Part shown: positions 6,370-9,865 of the stretch, piece after piece
How the letters are laid out: every line of letters starts with the position of its first letter
Position numbering within the stretch: position 1 is the stretch's first letter
NCBI GenBank assembly: GCA_958427145.1
Contig: CAUAAZ010000048.1
Location: 1-9,865, forward strand
Direction of reading: 5' to 3'
DNA length: 9,865 nt
Source: an uncultured Collinsella sp.
GTDB lineage: Bacteria > Actinomycetota > Coriobacteriia > Coriobacteriales > Coriobacteriaceae
The notes under the pieces: model-generated
Told to the model about the DNA's origin: nothing
What the model saw: only the letters and a program-made list of their open reading frames with translations
The model's database searches: none
Translations under genes and position numbers: made by a program

Positions 6370-9147
6370 ATGATTCTCAACGGACCGGGGATTAGCTACA
6401 CCGAGCCCGACATCGGTTCGGAGTTCGTGCCGCCGCTGCTGGAGCATCCGCGCGAGGCCATCGTCAAGCTGTGCGAGCACTGCACCAACCGTCTGCTGCA
6501 TCGCGACGAGCTGTTGGGCTACGAGTACTGGTCGTTTGCCGAGGCCGCGACCGACGAGCAGGCCGAAGTGCTCTGCAAGATGAAGATGCGCCGTCCCTAT
6601 ACGCTGCCCGAGATGGCCAAGCTCACCGGCATGCCCGAGACCCAGATCGAGAAGATGCTCGACGACATGAGCTACACGGGTCTGCTCGAGTACAACTGGG
6701 AAAACCCCGAGCGCGCCAAGCAATGGGTGTTGCCCATGCTGGTGCCGGGTTCTGCCGAGTTCCTCAACATGCGCGTGAGCCAGCTCGAGGAGCACCCGGT
6801 CTATGCCAAGTTCTTTGAGCAGGCGTCCAAGGGACCGCTGTCCAAGGCCACGCCGATGGTGCCGCCCGGAGGCGCCGGCATCGGCATGCACGTCATTCCG
6901 GTCGAGAAGGCCATCGACGCCGCGAGCACCTCGGTGCCGATCGAGCATATCGAGCATTGGCTCGACAAATACGATGGCAAATATGCCGCCAGCACCTGCA
7001 GCTGCCGCGCGAGCCGTCGCGTGATGGGTGAGGGCTGCGCCGACGACCCGGCCGATTGGTGCATCGCCGTGGGCGATATGGCCGACTACGTGGTTGAGAC
7101 CGATCGTGGCCATTACGTGACCCGCGACGAGGTTTACGACATCTTGCGCCAGGCCGAGGACAACGGCTTTGTGCACCAGATCACTAATATCGACGGCGAG
7201 AACAAGATCTTCGCCATCTGCAACTGTAACGTCAACGTGTGCTACGCCCTGCGCACCTCGCAGCTGTTCAACACGCCCAACCTGTCGCGCTCGGCCTATG
7301 TCGCCAAGGTCGAGAAGGACAAGTGCGTGGCCTGCGGTCGCTGCGTTGAGGTGTGTCCGGCCGGCGCCGCCAAGCTGGGCCAGAAGCTCTGCAGCAAAAA
7401 GGCGGGCGGACAGGTGCCCGAGTATCCGCGCCAGGAGCTGCCCGATGCCACCAAGTGGGACCACACCAAGTGGTCGCCCAACTACCGCAACGATAACCGC
7501 ATCGAGACGCACGAGTCCGGCACCGCTCCCTGCAAGACGGCCTGCCCCGCGCACGTTGCCGTTCAGGGCTATTTGAAGCTCGCGGCTCAGGGTCGCTATG
7601 ACGAGGCGCTGGCACTCATTAAGCGCGAGAACCCGCTGCCCGCTATCTGCGGCCGTGTGTGCAACCGCCGCTGCGAGGACGCCTGCACCCGCGGCCGTGT
7701 GGATGCCGCCGTGGCTATCGACGAGGTCAAGAAGTTCATCGCCCAGCGCGATCTGGATGCCGCGACCCGCTACGTCCCGCCCGTGGTGACCCCAACGCGT
7801 GCCGGCGGCTTCGACCAGAAGATCGCCATCGTCGGTGCCGGTCCGGCCGGCCTGTCCTGCGCTTTCTATCTGGCCGAGAAGGGCTACAAGCCCGTCGTGT
7901 TCGAGAAGAACGAGCGCCCGGGCGGCATGCTCACCTACGGCATTCCCAGCTTTAAGCTGCAGAAGGATGTTATCGAGGCCGAGGTTGAGGTCATTCGCCT
8001 GATGGGTGCCGAGTTCCGCTATGGCGTGGAGGTCGGTCGTGATGTGACGCTCGACGAGCTGCGCGAGCAGGGCTTTAAGGCCTTCTACGTTGCCATTGGC
8101 TGCCAGGGCGGCCGCCTTGCCGGTATTCCGGGCGAGGATGCCGTGGACGTGACCGTGGCCGTCGACTTCCTTCGCGAGGTTAACAGCGGCAAGATCGATA
8201 CCCTGTCCGGCCGCACCATTGTGGTGGGCGGCGGCAACGTGGCCATCGACGTTGCCCGCATCGCCTGCCGTCTGGGTTCCGAGCACGTTGAGATGTTCTG
8301 CCTGGAGAGCGAGGTCCAGATGCCCGCCAGCGAGGAGGAACGTCGCGAGGCCGTTGAGGACGGCGCTCACATCAGCTGCGGCTGGGGCCCCAAGGAGATT
8401 CACCTGGACGAGGCCGGTCGTGTGTGCGGTATCACCTTCAAGCGCTGCACGCGTGTCTTTGACGACGAGGGCCGTTTTGCGCCCGAGTACGACGAGAACG
8501 ATCTGCGCCGTGTCGATGCCGACCGCGTGGTCATGTCCATCGGCCAGTCCATCGTGTGGGGCGACCTGCTGGCTGGCTCCAAGGTGGAGCTTGGCCGTGG
8601 TCAGGGCGCCCTTGCCGATCCCCAGACCTACCAGACCGCCGAACCCGACATCTTTGTGGGCGGCGACGTCTATACCGGCCCCAGCTTTGCCATCGATGCC
8701 ATCGCCGCCGGTCACGAGGCCGCCGTGTCCATCCATCGCTTTGTGCAGCCGGGCTCCACGCTCACCATCGGCCGCAACCAGCGCCGCTATACCGCGCTCG
8801 ACCGCGACGACGTTGTTCTCGAGGGCTACGACAACGCGAGCCGCGAGGTTGCGCATGTGGACCGCGAGCGCGAGAAGGCTGCGCCGTTTAGCGAGTACGT
8901 CGAGACCTTTACCGAGGAACAGGTGCGCGCCGAGACCGCCCGCTGCCTGGGCTGCGGCGCCTCGATCGTCGACCCCAACAAGTGCATCGGCTGCGGCCTG
9001 TGCACCACCAAGTGCGCGTTCGACGCCATCCATCTAGATCGCGACCGCCCCGAGTGCTCCACGATGGTCAAATACGAGCAAAAGCTTCCAAGCCTGGGCA
9101 AGTACGCGCTCAAGCGCGCCATCAAGATCAAATTCGGGAAGAAGTAA
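6370..9147 (+). CDS. multi-cluster Fe-S/FAD/NAD(P)H oxidoreductase, GltD-like
   Basis: A 925-residue soluble oxidoreductase built around the glutamate-synthase small-subunit (GltD/NfnB-like) fold, which moves electrons between NAD(P)H, FAD and Fe-S clusters. The N-terminal part has CEHC (35-38) and a winged-helix-like segment (about 70-118). It then has unusual cysteines: CSCR (210-213), C223, C231 and CNCNVNVC (284-291). A ferredoxin motif CVACGRCVEVCP follows at 319-330. The GltD-type Fe-S domain has CKTACP (388-393) and ICGRVCNRRCEDAC (426-439). The FAD site is GAGPAG (489-494) with ERPGGMLTYGIP after it, and the NAD(P)H site is GGGNVA (620-625). The C-terminal ferredoxin has C859, C862 and CIGCGLCTTKC (872-882). 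GltD itself is about 470 residues, so both ends are additions. The start at 6370 is chosen for GAAGGG with 6-nt spacing. It is divergent from the TetR regulator and probably controlled by it. The substrate is unknown, and glutamate synthesis is unlikely because no large subunit is present. Confidence 0.9.
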   Translation: MILNGPGISYTEPDIGSEFVPPLLEHPREAIVKLCEHCTNRLLHRDELLGYEYWSFAEAATDEQAEVLCKMKMRRPYTLPEMAKLTGMPETQIEKMLDDMSYTGLLEYNWENPERAKQWVLPMLVPGSAEFLNMRVSQLEEHPVYAKFFEQASKGPLSKATPMVPPGGAGIGMHVIPVEKAIDAASTSVPIEHIEHWLDKYDGKYAASTCSCRASRRVMGEGCADDPADWCIAVGDMADYVVETDRGHYVTRDEVYDILRQAEDNGFVHQITNIDGENKIFAICNCNVNVCYALRTSQLFNTPNLSRSAYVAKVEKDKCVACGRCVEVCPAGAAKLGQKLCSKKAGGQVPEYPRQELPDATKWDHTKWSPNYRNDNRIETHESGTAPCKTACPAHVAVQGYLKLAAQGRYDEALALIKRENPLPAICGRVCNRRCEDACTRGRVDAAVAIDEVKKFIAQRDLDAATRYVPPVVTPTRAGGFDQKIAIVGAGPAGLSCAFYLAEKGYKPVVFEKNERPGGMLTYGIPSFKLQKDVIEAEVEVIRLMGAEFRYGVEVGRDVTLDELREQGFKAFYVAIGCQGGRLAGIPGEDAVDVTVAVDFLREVNSGKIDTLSGRTIVVGGGNVAIDVARIACRLGSEHVEMFCLESEVQMPASEEERREAVEDGAHISCGWGPKEIHLDEAGRVCGITFKRCTRVFDDEGRFAPEYDENDLRRVDADRVVMSIGQSIVWGDLLAGSKVELGRGQGALADPQTYQTAEPDIFVGGDVYTGPSFAIDAIAAGHEAAVSIHRFVQPGSTLTIGRNQRRYTALDRDDVVLEGYDNASREVAHVDREREKAAPFSEYVETFTEEQVRAETARCLGCGASIVDPNKCIGCGLCTTKCAFDAIHLDRDRPECSTMVKYEQKLPSLGKYALKRAIKIKFGKK

Positions 9148-9231
9148 GAAACGCAACAAGCAGGAGAACGGCGCAGAGAGCGGTTGGACAGCGAGCGAGT
9201 CCCAGGCGTGGCGAGGTGCCTTGAAAGAGGA

Positions 9232-9256
9232 GGGCATAGGGCTTTTGCCCATGCCC
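9232..9256 (+). other. hairpin between the oxidoreductase and hypA
   Basis: GGGCAT-A-GGGC, a TTTT loop and GCCCATGCCC form a 10-bp stem with a single bulged A. It lies 84 bp after the oxidoreductase stop. No U-run follows, so it is not a canonical terminator; it may stabilise the 3' end or be a processing site. Confidence 0.5.
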
Positions 9257-9307
9257 GACGATTGAAAGGCAGATCGCCCGTCTGGGGCTCGCGCAGCGTC
9301 AAGCCGA

Positions 9308-9334
9308 CCGCCGTTCGGTAGAACGGCGGAAGGA
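9308..9334 (+). promoter_or_regulatory. hairpin abutting the hypA ribosome binding site
   Basis: CCGCCGTTC-GGTA-GAACGGCGG is a perfect 9-bp stem (9308-9329), immediately followed by the Shine-Dalgarno AAGGA (9330-9334) and, 7 nt later, the GTG start of hypA. The stem leaves the site exposed but very close. It could tune translation, or mark an mRNA processing site within a longer transcript. Confidence 0.5.
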
Positions 9335-9341
9335 ATTAAAA

Positions 9342-9770
9342 GTGCACGAGCTCGGAATCGTCTACCACATCATTCGCGATGTCGAGAATGTGGCGCGCGC
9401 CAATGGCGTGCGTCGCGTTTCGAGCGTGACGTTGCTGCTGGGCGAAGTCTCGGGCGTCGTTCCCGACTTGCTGCTCGACGCTTGGCGCTGGGCAGCAGAT
9501 AAAAAGCCTATCACCGGGGGCGCGGAGCTTATCGTGGAGCCTGTCGAAGCCGTGACGCATTGCGGGGCGTGCGGCCTTGACTATGCGACAGTCGAGCACG
9601 GCAAGATCTGCCCCCATTGCGGTAGCGGCGAGACATACCTGCTGCAGGGCCAGGAGGTCATGATCAAGCAGATCGAGACCCCCGACGAGGACCCGGCAGA
9701 CGCTGCTCCTGACGGCCTCTCCGACGCCCCCGATGCCGTCGACGCCGCCAACCCACTCCACATCGCCTAG
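9342..9770 (+). CDS. hypA: hydrogenase/urease nickel-incorporation protein HypA
   Basis: HypA delivers nickel to [NiFe]-hydrogenase precursors with HypB, in the cytoplasm. The protein begins MHELGIVYHI; His2 and the MHE motif are the nickel site, which fixes the GTG at 9342 as the start. The zinc site is complete, with CGAC (74-77) and CPHC (90-93). The body ends near residue 112 (VMIKQIE), as in typical 113-120-residue HypA proteins. Residues 113-142 are an extra Asp/Ala/Pro-rich acidic tail without His. No other hyp or hydrogenase structural gene lies in the window, so its partners are elsewhere or just beyond the right edge. The 194-bp spacer from the oxidoreductase and the lack of a clear terminator allow, but do not show, co-transcription. 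Confidence 0.95.
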   Translation: MHELGIVYHIIRDVENVARANGVRRVSSVTLLLGEVSGVVPDLLLDAWRWAADKKPITGGAELIVEPVEAVTHCGACGLDYATVEHGKICPHCGSGETYLLQGQEVMIKQIETPDEDPADAAPDGLSDAPDAVDAANPLHIA

Positions 9771-9781
9771 GATTCCCTATA

Positions 9782-9848
9782 AGTTGCGGTGAAATAGTTC
9801 CTAAATTCAGCCTTCTGGCTCTTAAACAAGAACTATTCCACCGCAACT
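9782..9848. repeat. 67-bp long inverted repeat downstream of hypA
   Basis: The arms AGTTGCGGTGAAATAGTTC (9782-9800) and GAACTATTCCACCGCAACT (9830-9848) match at 18 of 19 positions. They surround a 29-bp AT-rich centre that contains a small stem AGCC-TTCT-GGCT (9809-9820). The right arm is followed by ATTTTGAG, so read rightward it could terminate hypA transcription. However, the large centre and long arms fit a REP-like or miniature mobile repeat better. Copy number elsewhere in the genome is not visible here. Confidence 0.7.
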
Positions 9849-9865
9849 ATTTTGAGTGGTTTCGT

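Noticed and set aside
6274..9033. A 919-codon open frame on the minus strand opposite the oxidoreductase
   Set aside because: It is the GC3-driven antisense shadow of a clear Fe-S/flavin enzyme. Its translation is low-complexity Ala/Gly/Leu/His without domains, and it has no credible ribosome binding site.
1..9865. CRISPR array, tRNA or rRNA genes, prophage or defence islands
   Set aside because: No regularly spaced repeats, cloverleaf sequences, rRNA-like stretches or phage and nuclease-defence modules were seen. The DUF4143 ATPase alone is not evidence of a defence system.

Overview
The window looks like a chromosomal segment of a high-GC Gram-positive anaerobe of the Coriobacteriia, most likely Collinsella or a close relative. 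This is inference from gene content: a DUF5692-type membrane protein, a large Fe-S/flavin oxidoreductase of the GltD type, an orphan hypA and a single-pass acidic surface protein, in GC-rich DNA with strong GC3 bias. No rRNA or tRNA is present, so the genus cannot be fixed from this window alone.

Left part (1-1277): a GC-rich IS110-family transposase gene on the minus strand has lost its C-terminal catalytic-serine domain at a junction near position 41-62. Its 5' side is followed by about 220 bp of structured, GC-rich non-coding DNA, where IS110-group elements carry their bridge RNA. Then come an orphan hairpin terminator, a gene-free stretch, and an AT-rich control region with three copies of a 21-bp site spaced 32-33 bp apart. 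A perfect TATAAT lies between the last two copies.

Middle (1278-4447): an AAA+ ATPase of the AAA_14/DUF4143 type on the plus strand, less GC-rich than its neighbours, converges on a 500-residue membrane-anchored protein on the minus strand. That protein has an acidic cytoplasmic N-terminus, one transmembrane helix and an exported C-terminus. Behind it is the strong hairpin terminator of the next minus-strand unit.

Right part (4343-9147): a divergent redox locus. A TetR regulator followed by a polytopic DUF5692-type membrane protein runs leftward. A 925-residue iron-sulfur/FAD/NAD(P)H oxidoreductase runs rightward. The 188-bp divergent promoter region holds two perfect 15-bp palindromes of the same consensus, TTGACR-N3-YGTCAA, centred 23 bp apart. 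They are probably the TetR operators controlling both arms. The simplest reading is an inducible redox module whose membrane component and substrate are unknown.

End (9148-9865): a structured 194-bp spacer with two hairpins, the second directly against the ribosome binding site, leads to hypA (GTG start), the nickel-delivery factor for hydrogenase maturation. After hypA lies a 67-bp long inverted repeat that may be a REP/MITE-like element or an unusual terminator.
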